NCBI GenBank assembly: GCA_014238905.1 | Contig: JABAAE010000011.1 | Span: 175,758-229,276 of the forward strand | Reading direction: 5' to 3' | DNA length: 53,519 bases | Source of the DNA: Planctomycetota bacterium | Lineage (GTDB): Bacteria; Planctomycetota; Planctomycetia; Pirellulales; Pirellulaceae | Part shown: piece by piece, positions 1-8,317 of the stretch | Position numbering within the stretch: position 1 is the stretch's first letter | Layout of the letters: every line of letters begins with the position of its first letter | Translations under genes and position numbers: made by a program | The notes under the pieces: generated by a model | The model's input: the letters and a program-made list of their open reading frames with translations, nothing else | Databases searched by the model: none | What the model was told of the DNA's origin: nothing

Positions 1-129
1 AGGGGCAACGCGCAAGCCCCGATGGTTTTCGCCGGTTGCCAATGAGCTCTTTTCTGTCAGTGCTGCCTGAGGGGACATCGAGCCGTTTTGGTAGTGCTAC
101 CCCAAAGGTTGAGGGATGAAGCCGGCCGA

Positions 130-549
130 TTATGAAACTGGTGGATCAGAAGTCGATTCGTCCGAGCCCTCTTGATCGTCTGCCGGATGAGGATCGATTA
201 TCTTTTTTTCTCGCAACATCAGCTCAATGTGACAAATGGTTCGTACGGGATCCTTCAGTTTTCGGAAAGCCCATTTGAGAAATGGCGTCTTGGTTTTACG
301 AAGAGTTTTACCCTTGGCAGGACCAAAGCTCCACTCAAAATTGGAATGAATGCCTTTCCAGAGTTGTTCGCCGGTGGCGTCCTCTGGAAGGTTGGCATTG
401 AGATCACATCGCGGCACCAACTGAAGCGCTTTTTGGCGGATTTCTTTTTCAAGAGCTGCAGCTTCTTCTTTGATGGATTTGGTTTTTTGGACGAATTTTT
501 GAAGTCTACCAGTCATCTTCATCTGTCGGGAAAGGTTGGATTCATTCAA
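130..549 (-). CDS. Hypothetical protein, 139 aa, charged with N-terminal coiled coil
   Basis: I do not recognise this protein. Residues 1-45 are rich in Lys, Glu, Gln and Ala with a heptad-like pattern (for example KSIKEEAAALEKEIRQKA), suggesting a short coiled coil. The middle is basic, and the tail (about 115-139) is acidic and Ser-rich. There is no signal peptide or membrane segment, so it is probably cytoplasmic. The frame is preferred over the overlapping plus-strand frame because its composition is that of a soluble charged protein, whereas the plus frame is Phe-rich and looks like antisense. The ATG at 549 is the first in frame. No neighbour gives a functional hint. Confidence 0.55.
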   Translation of the reverse strand: MNESNLSRQMKMTGRLQKFVQKTKSIKEEAAALEKEIRQKALQLVPRCDLNANLPEDATGEQLWKGIHSNFEWSFGPAKGKTLRKTKTPFLKWAFRKLKDPVRTICHIELMLREKKIIDPHPADDQEGSDESTSDPPVS

Positions 550-1007
550 TTTACGATCCTATGGCAAATTGCGATAGTGGCCAGCATTGAGGGGGCTGTT
601 TTTAGGAAAAATTTAGGGTCGTTTCGACCGGGGGACGCGTTTTAACCAACGAATTCTGAGCTCAGGTTTGAGGGATCACCAGGCAGTCACCGGCGGGAAA
701 AACGGGTACTCCTTTTATTTAAAATACTTCTTTAGAAATGCTTCTTTAGAAACGCTGCTTTTGGAACGCTTCTTTAGAAACGCTGCTTTTGGAACAGTGG
801 CATGCCCGCTTTTTTACTTGGGACCGCTGGCGAAACCATATTGCCGATCAGGAAAGTTGATCGGAGAAGATCCCTACGGTCCGGTCAATTTTGGCGGATT
901 TGAATAAACCGGATGACGGCATTCAGTCCGGTTGGCCTTGATACATTTTACCATTTTTGTTGGCGTTGACATCGGCCTATTTCAATAAGGGCCGGTCGGG
1001 ATGAAAT
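550..1007. other. Intergenic stretch with a 28-bp tandem repeat, no convincing gene
   Basis: Apart from the repeat at 727-796, nothing is identifiable. A short plus-strand open frame (668-907) is built largely from the repeat and is not protein-like. Close to the end of cdsA (about 972-994) there is an imperfect inverted repeat (GGCC arms), but it lacks a T-run. Confidence 0.5.
727..796. repeat. 28-bp tandem repeat, 2.5 copies
   Basis: Two adjacent 28-bp units (741-768 and 769-796) start with CTTCTTTAGAAACGCTGC and differ only in the last base. A partial copy (727-740) precedes them. The array is intergenic, between the small 139-aa gene and cdsA. Confidence 0.85.
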
Positions 1008-1910
1008 TCAATTGAAGAGGCCCGATACCCACAGCACATAGGCCGCTGGTGCTGCTGCGAGAATGGAGTCGAAGATGTCCAGCACCCCACCCAGTCCAGG
1101 TAGCCAACTGCTGGAGTCCTTGGCTTTGAAATCCCGCTTGATAATGGATTCAAAAAGATCGCCAATCATCCCAGTCAAGGCAATGACCAGACCAAAAAGA
1201 ACGCTTGCTACTGTGGTGGGTGGCTGCAAGTCTTGGTGAATTAAAGGAGCGATATAGGCGAAGAAAAATACCGAAGCTCCACAGCCGGTCAACACGGCTC
1301 CGATCGCTCCTTCCACCGATTTGCCGGGACTCATCTTCGGGGCCAGCTTTCGTCGCCCCAGCATTTTACCGGTGAAGAATGCCCCGGCATCACTCGCCTT
1401 GACGACGACGATCATGGACATCAATGCCGTCATTCCGACCTCATTAGATTCCATAAATCGCAGCGCCGGCAAAAAACTCATCAGAAAGCCGGTATAGGTG
1501 ATCGCAAAAATCGAATAGGCGAGGTTGGCGATGACCCGGTCGGCCTCTTTGAATCGAAGCATCTCAAAAACGATGGCAATACAGGCTGCCAAGGCAAGGC
1601 CCAGACTGTTCCATCCAAGTTTGCCAACAGTGCAATCGGCAGGGTAGTCTTTCCAGATTGCCGGCAGGCAGCTGCAGCCAACCGTCACGACCGATCCAAG
1701 GACAACGATCAGCAGCGGGGTGGAGGGATTCCGGGAGGCAATCATTGAGGCAAGCTCATAGGCGGCCAAAACGGTAATGACTAAAACCAGGGGGACCAGT
1801 GTGATTCCCATAAAACCGATGGAATCGGTGGCTCCCCATTTCAAGTCAAAAGCAACCGCTGTCACCAGCAAGCTGATGATGATGGCCGCGGATGTTAATC
1901 GGGCTGTCAT
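1008..1910 (-). CDS. cdsA: Phosphatidate cytidylyltransferase CdsA
   Basis: CdsA makes CDP-diacylglycerol from phosphatidate and CTP, the branch point for membrane phospholipids. The 300-aa protein is hydrophobic throughout with several membrane segments. Near the C-terminus it carries the family signature: GD-L-ES-IKR followed by KDSSSWLPGLGGVLDIFDS. In the usual signature the last part reads LPGHGGxLDRxDS, so His and Arg are Leu and Ile here. The ATG at 1910 overlaps the uppS stop (ATGA), so the two are translationally coupled. This order, uppS then cdsA, is the common bacterial arrangement for undecaprenyl carrier and phospholipid synthesis. Confidence 0.93.
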   Translation of the reverse strand: MTARLTSAAIIISLLVTAVAFDLKWGATDSIGFMGITLVPLVLVITVLAAYELASMIASRNPSTPLLIVVLGSVVTVGCSCLPAIWKDYPADCTVGKLGWNSLGLALAACIAIVFEMLRFKEADRVIANLAYSIFAITYTGFLMSFLPALRFMESNEVGMTALMSMIVVVKASDAGAFFTGKMLGRRKLAPKMSPGKSVEGAIGAVLTGCGASVFFFAYIAPLIHQDLQPPTTVASVLFGLVIALTGMIGDLFESIIKRDFKAKDSSSWLPGLGGVLDIFDSILAAAPAAYVLWVSGLFN

Positions 1911-2689
1911 TGCGGGTGGCCCTCGCTGCCGACGATCGGTTGGTCGTCTAGGTTTGCCAGGCCACCAAACCGACGTTCTCGTTGTGAGTAATCGTGGATT
2001 GCTGCGATCAAATCGTTTTCGGCAAATTCTGGCCAGGATTTTTCAGTAATCCAAAGTTCCGCATAGCTGATCTGCCAAAGCAGGAAATTACTGATTCGCA
2101 TTTCTCCTGCGGTGCGGATCAAAAGATCGGGATCTTTCATCTTGGAGGTGTAGAGATGGTCTGAAACAAAATCCTCGTCGATGTCGGCGATGGCAATCTT
2201 TTGATTGGCAACCTTTTGGGAAATTCGCCGAATCGCGTCAACCAATTCCGAACGAGCCCCGTAGTTAATGGCCAGGCAGAGGCAGGTTCCGGTATTTTGG
2301 GCACAGATTTCTACCGTCTTATCCATTTCCTGCTGAACGTGATCAGGAATTCCATCCCGGCGGCCGATGATTTCGACCCTGACGTTCTTTTCCATAAAGG
2401 TCGCTCGTTCCTCGATCAGGTACTGCTCCAGTAGGTGCATCAGGAAATCGAGTTCGGTAGGGGGCCGTTTCCAGTTTTCACTGGAAAGGCAGAACAGGGT
2501 CAACTGTTCGAGTTTCATGCGTACAGATTCTTCGAGGGTCCGCCGGACCGCACAAATACCCTCACGATGACCCTCGACTCTGGGAAGGTCTCTGTTTTGG
2601 GCCCATCGACCATTTCCATCCATGATAACGGCGACATGTTTGGGACGCCCTGTGGTTTTGGAATCGTCGGTGGCAAGAGGATTTGGCAA
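1907..2689 (-). CDS. uppS: Isoprenyl (undecaprenyl) diphosphate synthase UppS
   Basis: A cis-prenyltransferase that builds the C55 lipid carrier for cell-wall glycans from farnesyl and isopentenyl diphosphates. At 260 aa it has normal length. The N-terminal signature VAVIMDGNGRWA (about residue 19) supplies the catalytic Asp, and LFCLSSENWKRP and DLLIRTAGEMRISNFLLWQ are also present. The family usually has RTGGE where this has RTAGE. The start is TTG at 2689: an in-frame stop lies about 30 nt upstream and no ATG precedes the conserved motif. It lies 90 nt downstream of purA and overlaps cdsA by 4 nt. Confidence 0.94.
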   Translation of the reverse strand: MPNPLATDDSKTTGRPKHVAVIMDGNGRWAQNRDLPRVEGHREGICAVRRTLEESVRMKLEQLTLFCLSSENWKRPPTELDFLMHLLEQYLIEERATFMEKNVRVEIIGRRDGIPDHVQQEMDKTVEICAQNTGTCLCLAINYGARSELVDAIRRISQKVANQKIAIADIDEDFVSDHLYTSKMKDPDLLIRTAGEMRISNFLLWQISYAELWITEKSWPEFAENDLIAAIHDYSQRERRFGGLANLDDQPIVGSEGHPQ

Positions 2690-2779
2690 AGTGGAACCAT
2701 CAAATATGGGTCTTGCTACTTAATTGGTGCCGATGGAATCGTCCATCGATACATCAACGAAATGCCGGACGTCAGCCTG

Positions 2780-4087
2780 CTAGTTCCCGGCAAGGAGATT
2801 CCCTACCGCGATCGTCTGCTTTCGATCCGGACCGACTGAAATGACCTCGATGGGAGCACCGATCAGTTGGCTGATTCGCTCAACATAGTTTAACGCATTT
2901 TGGGGGAGTTGATCGACCTCTTGAACTCCGGTGATGTCGGTTTGCCAGCCGGGCAACGTTTCGAAAACTGGAACGGCCTCGGCAAGATCATCAGCATTTC
3001 CGGGGAAATCAACTATCGTTTGACCCTTTAATTGATAAGAGGTACAAATTTTGATTTCCTCAAGTTCGCTCAAAACATCCAGCATCATCAATGCCAGACC
3101 TGATACTCCGCTTAATCTGGTAGTGTATCTGACGGCGACCGCATCAAACCAGCCGCAGCGGCGTGGGCGGCCGGTTGTGGTGCCAAATTCATTGCCCATT
3201 TTGCGAATGTGGTCACCGGTTGGATTCTCCAATTCGGTGGGGAAAGGCCCGCCTCCCACGCGTGTACTGTAGCATTTGGCGACTCCAATGACCTCGTCAA
3301 TCCATTTGCCCGGCAGGCCAGAGCCCGAGCTGATTCCCACGCCAGAACTGTTGCTGCTGGTGACAAACGGATAGGTCCCATGGTCAAGATCCAGCAGTGA
3401 TCCTTGGGCACCCTCGAATAAAATTCGTTTTCCGGTTTCGGCGGCGTCCAGTAGATAGTGGTTGGTATCGCCGACATAACTTTGCAATCGTTCTGCCAAA
3501 ACCGAGTAATCCGAAATCGTCGTTTCCGGGTTTAATAGATCGGCATCAAATTTACCGGCAAAACCTGCCAACATTGATTTTTTTAATTCACAGATGGCAT
3601 GGACTTTTTCCTTGAAACCTTCTCGGTAGAGATCGCCTAACTGAATCGCTGTCGTGCGGCCCACCTTGTCCCGGTAGCAGGGCCCAATACCCCTTAATGT
3701 GGTGCCGATATTTTTTTTGCCCTTGAGGGTGTTATTCCATGCATTGTCTTCGGCGATGTGCCATGGAAAAACAACATGTGCCCGTTCGCTTAACAGCAGA
3801 CGTTGGCCAATAACGATTCCCTGCGAAGTGACCGCTTCAATTTCTTCGATGAGAGTCTGAGGGTTTAAAACGACCCCGGGTGAAACCACGTTGATGACAT
3901 CGGGATTCAGGATGCCGCTGGGTAGATGGTGGACAACGTATTTCTGATCGCCATCGACGATGGTGTGTCCAGCATTGGCACCTCCCTGATAGCGAACGAC
4001 AATGTCCGACCGTCTGGTCAACAGGTCGACAAGCTTTCCCTTGGCTTCATCTCCCCATTGCAGACCAATTACACTTATTCCCGACAA
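2780..4087 (-). CDS. purA: Adenylosuccinate synthetase PurA
   Basis: Joins IMP and aspartate with GTP in the first committed step to AMP; cytoplasmic. The 435-aa length matches the family. The N-terminal phosphate-binding loop is WGDEAKGK, where most enzymes have GDEGKGK, followed by YQGGANAGHTIV with the catalytic His. FEGAQGSLLDLDHGTYPFVT and RVGGGPFPTE are also present. The start is TTG at 4087, chosen because GGAG (4095-4098) lies 7 nt upstream and no nearer ATG exists. It is the first gene of the minus-strand run purA-uppS-cdsA. Confidence 0.96.
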   Translation of the reverse strand: MSGISVIGLQWGDEAKGKLVDLLTRRSDIVVRYQGGANAGHTIVDGDQKYVVHHLPSGILNPDVINVVSPGVVLNPQTLIEEIEAVTSQGIVIGQRLLLSERAHVVFPWHIAEDNAWNNTLKGKKNIGTTLRGIGPCYRDKVGRTTAIQLGDLYREGFKEKVHAICELKKSMLAGFAGKFDADLLNPETTISDYSVLAERLQSYVGDTNHYLLDAAETGKRILFEGAQGSLLDLDHGTYPFVTSSNSSGVGISSGSGLPGKWIDEVIGVAKCYSTRVGGGPFPTELENPTGDHIRKMGNEFGTTTGRPRRCGWFDAVAVRYTTRLSGVSGLALMMLDVLSELEEIKICTSYQLKGQTIVDFPGNADDLAEAVPVFETLPGWQTDITGVQEVDQLPQNALNYVERISQLIGAPIEVISVGPDRKQTIAVGNLLAGN

Positions 4088-4094
4088 TTTAAAT

Positions 4095-4098
4095 CTCC
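4095..4098 (-). promoter_or_regulatory. Ribosome binding site fixing the TTG start of purA
   Basis: GGAG on the minus strand, 7 nt upstream of TTG at 4087. It is the main support for that non-ATG start. Confidence 0.6.
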
Positions 4099-4628
4099 AT
4101 CGAATCGGCTTGTCGCCCTAAATCACTTGCCCGTTGACCTTTTCATCACCGGGGCCAACCCGGTGGTCAAGTATCCGCACCTGCCATCTAATTGCTGGAT
4201 CTGCCTGGTCCAGCAAAAAAGTTGCCACAACCTCCGCAATCCATGCTTCCCGGCCACCGTTAATACGGTCGAAAATGCCTGGAAACGAATATTCTGTATT
4301 ACTTTCCGGACAACTTGGCCGCCCTTACCCAGTTCCTTCGTGCCCGCTTCAGGAGGCAGTGGCGACGGCAAAAGCTGCGGAATCTAGCGAGGGCGGGTAG
4401 CCTGTTTTTCAGTCCGTTACCCAGTGAGAACTGGTTTTGAACTCGCACCCGAACCCGCTTTTTTGCAAACAGCACAGTCTAAACTTTGTGGCGCAGCAGA
4501 CAACCGTTTGAGGACTGAATGCCGCCAAATTATGAAACAAATCGCGTCTTTGAACCTTAAAAAAAGAGTCTTACCCAGACGTTAACCCCTTGTCAGCCGG
4601 AATTCTCGTGGTTAGTTTATCTGTTTGA

Positions 4629-4647
4629 CCAAACTGGTACAGTTTGG
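4629..4647. promoter_or_regulatory. Perfect inverted repeat, possible operator
   Basis: CCAAACTG-GTA-CAGTTTGG has 8-bp perfect arms and a 3-bp centre. It ends 84 nt before the ATG of the cysteine-rich secreted protein. The short odd centre and lack of a T-run fit a dimeric regulator site better than a terminator. The regulator is unknown. Confidence 0.4.
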
Positions 4648-4731
4648 CGGATTGACCCACCTTATTGTTCCATCCGATCGGTTCAACTTCGTTCCGTCGG
4701 TTCTCAACACCTCGTTTCCTAGGAGAATCTA

Positions 4732-5121
4732 ATGAAACGATCTTTCGCCGTTGGCACCGCGACTTTTGCAATAATGATCGCAATTGCCCTTTCTTTTGGT
4801 GCGAGTAGCGCCGAAGCACAACTCCTCCGCCGTTCATGCTGTGGAGAAGCTCCCAAGTCATGCTGTGGAAGTACTCCAAAGCTGATGACACTTCTACGGG
4901 CCAACAAGTGCTGCGCTGAAGAAGCTGCACCTGAGGCCGAAGAAGCCACAGCAGATGCTTGCTGCTCACGACCTGGTTTACTTGCCAAGCTGAAGTCGAT
5001 GCTGCCCAAGCGTGGCTGCGGCTGTCGTGCTGCGACCGGTTGTTCAGGTTGCGAAGCACCTGCTGCAACGGATTCCGAAGCCGATGCCATACCACCTGCC
5101 CCTGAAAAGGCTGCTGCGTAG
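4732..5121 (+). CDS. Secreted cysteine-rich protein, 129 aa
   Basis: Function unknown. Residues 1-29 form a classical Sec signal (MKRSFAVGT, a hydrophobic core, then cleavage near SAEA-QLL). The mature chain holds 12 Cys arranged as four CC pairs (SCCGEAPKSCCGS, NKCCAEE, DACCSRP) followed by RGCGCRAATGCSGCEAP, separated by Ala/Glu/Pro-rich spacers. Such a layout suggests disulfide cross-linking or metal binding in the cell envelope, but this is inference. The start is firm: AGGAGA (4721-4726) lies 5 nt before the ATG. A strong terminator follows directly, so it is a monocistronic and probably well-expressed gene. Confidence 0.85.
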   Translation: MKRSFAVGTATFAIMIAIALSFGASSAEAQLLRRSCCGEAPKSCCGSTPKLMTLLRANKCCAEEAAPEAEEATADACCSRPGLLAKLKSMLPKRGCGCRAATGCSGCEAPAATDSEADAIPPAPEKAAA

Positions 5122-5148
5122 GTTTTTGGTAAATCTAGAAAAGTAAGC

Positions 5149-5182
5149 AAAGCTCGGTCGCAAAGCCGAGCTTTATTTTTTT
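5149..5182 (+). terminator. Rho-independent terminator after the cysteine-rich gene
   Basis: The stem AAAGCTCGG / CCGAGCTTT (5149-5157 with 5166-5174) is 9 bp and perfect, has an 8-nt loop, and is followed by ATTTTTTT. Confidence 0.92.
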
Positions 5183-5251
5183 GCTAGCCGAGAAAACGAA
5201 AACCCTACTCCAGCGTTCGGCCGTCTGGTCTTAGCATTGGTAGTTTTTGAT

Positions 5252-6304
5252 TCAGCTGTTTTGAAAAGGCAGTGAATCGGGTAACTCTTGATGATGGGCA
5301 AACGTCTTAAAAGATTTCCCGCTCAATTGTGACTGAATTCGCTTGACCCGGGACGGAGCCATTTCAAAATCGGGCACCTGTCGTATCAGGATGGCCTTGA
5401 TTTGATTGGGGAAACTTTCGGCCAAATGGGCATACAGCTCGGGATCCCTTTCGACGGAATCACCTACAAGGATATAGTTCCGTTGCGGAAATGAGCGGAC
5501 CAGCTTTCGTATGACTTTTGCTTTGCCAATCCATTTTTCGGATACCAGCCGTCTGACAACCGAATCTCGGATTTTGTAGACCATTAGATTTAAGGTTCCC
5601 TGTGGAAATGCCAGGGCATTCAGGAATTCCGACAGAGGATGGACCAACTGCCAGGGACTCGCCGAGACATAATGAAAATCGGCACCAGCGTCAGCCCATT
5701 TTCGATACTGATCTGCCATTCCATCGATGGGCTCAAAATCCCGTAGAAACGTATTTCTAAGCAGTTCGGCTCGATTCCCGACGTTGGTAAGTTTGATCGT
5801 GTCGTCGATGTCCGATATTACTGAATTTCCACCGGGCAAAAGCAGGTGGACCCGACCGGAGATTTTCCGATCATCCGAGTCACCGAGGATAAGGTTGAAA
5901 TTTAAAAGTCGGTTGGTGACCGCTCCCTCTTCAACAAGGCTATCCACTTCTTGCGGGGTGAGCTTCACGTTCGCGGTGAAGTGGCCGTTACGTTTGGTGC
6001 GTTTTTGTAGATCAAAAAACCTGGACCCGATTTGAATAGGGATGGCTCTCCCTTTCAGGACATTGGCTGTAAAAGGACGGATTCTGTTCTGGAATAGTTC
6101 GGATTCGACCTGTGCGTTAGACGCCTTCAGGATTCGGCGGAGGACTCGTACCATCAGCTTTTTCTGCATTTTGATCTTTTGTGGATCATAAACCGCGCCG
6201 GATATTTGCAGGCACCAATGGTTGGTCTCTGAGTCCCACCTGGCGGCCGTGGGAAAGAAAACAACTTCCTCACGATCTCGGATTGGCTTCCCTTTTTTAA
6301 TCAT
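5252..6304 (-). CDS. App1-type (DUF2183) phosphatase domain protein
   Basis: The C-terminal half matches the catalytic domain of App1 phosphatidate phosphatases, a HAD-superfamily fold. It has the nucleophile motif SDIDDTIKLTNV (Asp165, Asp167, Thr169), then YVSASPWQL, the Lys region of KIRDSV, and GDSVERDPELY as the acidic motif. Residues 1-155 form the family's beta-rich N-terminal part, including an ISGRVHLL strand. In yeast App1 dephosphorylates phosphatidate and related lipids; bacterial substrates are less clear. No signal peptide is visible. It stands alone, with a large gap upstream of its ATG at 6304. Confidence 0.85.
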   Translation of the reverse strand: MIKKGKPIRDREEVVFFPTAARWDSETNHWCLQISGAVYDPQKIKMQKKLMVRVLRRILKASNAQVESELFQNRIRPFTANVLKGRAIPIQIGSRFFDLQKRTKRNGHFTANVKLTPQEVDSLVEEGAVTNRLLNFNLILGDSDDRKISGRVHLLLPGGNSVISDIDDTIKLTNVGNRAELLRNTFLRDFEPIDGMADQYRKWADAGADFHYVSASPWQLVHPLSEFLNALAFPQGTLNLMVYKIRDSVVRRLVSEKWIGKAKVIRKLVRSFPQRNYILVGDSVERDPELYAHLAESFPNQIKAILIRQVPDFEMAPSRVKRIQSQLSGKSFKTFAHHQELPDSLPFQNS

Positions 6305-6689
6305 GGCTGCGATTGGTGATGCGTTTTCGATGGGTAAGCTTGATGATTCAAAAATAGGGAGATATCCGATCTGGGCCGGAACCTAAAACAGGGGCGTTCC
6401 CAAATCGAGGACCGGGCCGTTGGTTGCACGCCAAGGAGGCTCATTTTAACAGAAGGTGGTCTGAAGGGGATGGAATTCATGGGGAAGAGGGGGGACTGTC
6501 ATAACCTATTTGGGGCATTCATGGATGGAAACAGGGATGTATTCAGTATGGGAGGCCAGCGGGCAGACGGCAGGGGATATTTTCAAAAATTTCTTGGCTG
6601 CCTCTTCAACGCTCGTTTGGTTTCCCGTCCCATCTCAGGTTGCAGATTGGAATTCCGCCTGTGTCCGATAGCATGCCGGAGCACTGGAG
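6305..6689. other. Intergenic region, nothing recognised
   Basis: This is the shared space upstream of the App1-like gene and downstream of the PQQ-propeller gene. An open frame at 6470-6721 on the plus strand runs into the antisense of the PQQ gene and has no protein-like features. Confidence 0.5.
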
Positions 6690-8006
6690 TCATTCAGCGG
6701 AATTCAAATCGTAACACATGATTTCGTTGTTTTCCCGTAGCAACAGCAAGCCATCCACGACCACTGGATGGGCCCAGCTTTGATTTTCGGATGGAATCTC
6801 CTGCTGAAAACTGCCAAGCAGATTGTATTGCTTGGGATTGGCTTGAATCAACGCGATGACTCCATTTTGATAACGAAAGATCAGATTCCCATCGCAGTAG
6901 ACTACCGCAGCAGAGCCATTGCCCGGCCCACGAAAAACACCGCCCCAGTTTGTCTTTCCCGTTTGGAAATCGAAGCAGACGGGGTAACCTTGGTTTTTTC
7001 CATGCCCCATGTAAACCACGCCTTCATGCAGGACCATCCCGCCATGATGACATTGCAGGCGATTCGCCGGTTGATAGTATCCCAGCTCGGTTGTTACTTT
7101 GTTTTTTTGTAAATCAATTGCGATTCGAGCGGTGCCACCGAGGTGGGTTGAAGAATAGAGCACGTTATTGGCCAGAGCAATTGGCATGCAGCAATTGGCC
7201 ACCGGATTGGCCGCCCTTTGGTCGTGCCATCTCAGGATTCCATCTTTGGCCCGAACTCCAATGATTCCGTTTCCCAGGAACTGGATATATTGTTTTTCAC
7301 CAATTATTCGGGCAACGGCGATGGAGCTATAACCGGCACCCCGCGGCAGTTTTTGATTTTGGCTGTTTTTACCTCGCTGCCAGTTTTCGGCAGAACAATT
7401 CCAGACTTCCTTACCGGTTTGGGCCTCCAATGCGACCATGAGCGAAGGACCGTTGCCAGGGGTAATGATCACCTTATCGTCATCGACCAAGGGGGATTCC
7501 GCAAAACCCCATCCGCTCATCATGCTGCCACCAAAATCGGTTTGCAATTGCCTCTCCCACTTCAGTTTTCCTTTCAGGTCCAGGCAGACCAATTTGCCAT
7601 CGGACGCCAATACGAATAGATTTTTTCCGCTGACGGTCGGCGTAGAACGGGAGCCGGCAAATGCATGATTGGGAACGACACCGACGATCTCGGTCGACCA
7701 CTGTTTTTTACCCGAATCAAGTTTGAATGCCGAAACAAATTGCCCCCGCTGGGAATTGCCGGTCGTGTAAATAACGCCGTTTACCACGCAGAGGCTTGCA
7801 TAACCGGTGCCGGCACCGGAGATCGACCTGACCAGCGGTGGTTTTGTTTTTTTCCAGCTCGCCAGCAAACCGGTTGAGGTCGATTTTCCGTCTCGATTCA
7901 CGCCCCTGAACTGGGGCCAGTCTTCAGCTCCCAAGAATGGAATTCCCGACAGCGTTGTGGCCAGCTGGGAAATCACAAACAGCGTGATGATTGATAGCCT
8001 GCGCAT
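6690..8006 (-). CDS. Secreted PQQ-like beta-propeller protein
   Basis: An exported eight-bladed quinoprotein-type propeller, of the group that includes BamB and alcohol dehydrogenase propellers. No catalytic or PQQ-binding residues can be assigned, so a scaffold or binding role is as likely as an enzymatic one. The planctomycete hallmark EDWPQFRGVNRDG follows the signal peptide. Blades show the recurrent pattern DSGKKQW, ALEAQTGKEVW and DFQTGKTNWGG. I chose ATG 8006, which gives a 438-aa protein starting MRRLSIITLFVI with an ideal Sec signal; the longer frame adds 19 residues before it. It is a clear paralogue of the propeller at 29831-31321. Confidence 0.88.
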   Translation of the reverse strand: MRRLSIITLFVISQLATTLSGIPFLGAEDWPQFRGVNRDGKSTSTGLLASWKKTKPPLVRSISGAGTGYASLCVVNGVIYTTGNSQRGQFVSAFKLDSGKKQWSTEIVGVVPNHAFAGSRSTPTVSGKNLFVLASDGKLVCLDLKGKLKWERQLQTDFGGSMMSGWGFAESPLVDDDKVIITPGNGPSLMVALEAQTGKEVWNCSAENWQRGKNSQNQKLPRGAGYSSIAVARIIGEKQYIQFLGNGIIGVRAKDGILRWHDQRAANPVANCCMPIALANNVLYSSTHLGGTARIAIDLQKNKVTTELGYYQPANRLQCHHGGMVLHEGVVYMGHGKNQGYPVCFDFQTGKTNWGGVFRGPGNGSAAVVYCDGNLIFRYQNGVIALIQANPKQYNLLGSFQQEIPSENQSWAHPVVVDGLLLLRENNEIMCYDLNSAE

Positions 8007-8317
8007 GCCCAAAGTAAAATGCCTACTTGATAAGGATTGCATAGATGAGTGCCCAGTTTTCACGTGTTAGGATTGGGCTGTAAAGTCTATCGCTTTGCTG
8101 ACTCGACAACAAGGAAATAACGATGCCTCGTTAGGACGGTGGTTCAATCAGCTGCTGATTTAAGCGATTTGTAGTGGAAAATCGGGTATGCTGGATAAAC
8201 CGATGACACTGAATAAAATAGTCATCATCGGCAGCGTACCTGTTGATGACCGTTTGGCTGGTCGTTTACCCGTGTTGTTTATTGAGCTTTTGGTTTTTGG
8301 CGTAATAGGATCATGAC
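8007..8317. other. Intergenic region between divergent genes
   Basis: Nothing is recognised except a weak hairpin (CCGATGAC at 8200-8207 with GTCATCATCGG at 8221-8231, imperfect). It should contain the divergent promoters for the PQQ and HEAT-repeat genes. Confidence 0.4.

Larger units (their letters stand above)
4088..4731. other. Intergenic region between divergent purA and the cysteine-rich gene
   Basis: This 644-nt stretch holds no convincing gene. Two short open frames overlap on opposite strands (about 4123-4400), and neither resembles a real protein. A short hairpin (CCAGT-GAGA-ACTGG, 4421-4434, followed by TTTT) and a perfect 19-bp dyad (4629-4647) are present. The right half should contain the promoter of the downstream cysteine-rich gene. 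Confidence 0.5.

Noticed and set aside
172..645. 157-aa plus-strand open frame
   Set aside because: It is antisense to the better 139-aa minus-strand frame, is Phe-rich and has no recognisable features.
668..907. 79-aa plus-strand open frame
   Set aside because: It is built mostly from the 28-bp repeat; the composition is not protein-like.
2780..4087. GDEAKGK instead of GDEGKGK in PurA as a sign of inactivity
   Set aside because: All other catalytic motifs are intact and the gene is in a normal housekeeping context; I treat it as a lineage variant.
4123..4400. Overlapping short open frames on both strands upstream of purA
   Set aside because: Neither shows a ribosome site, signal or family resemblance; treated as non-coding.
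4381..4490. tRNA-like look of the region around TTTGAACTCGCACCC
   Set aside because: The bases around the supposed T-loop do not pair; the stem seen is a separate short hairpin, so there is no cloverleaf.
6470..6721. 83-aa plus-strand open frame
   Set aside because: It overlaps the 3' end of the PQQ gene in antisense and lacks features of a protein.
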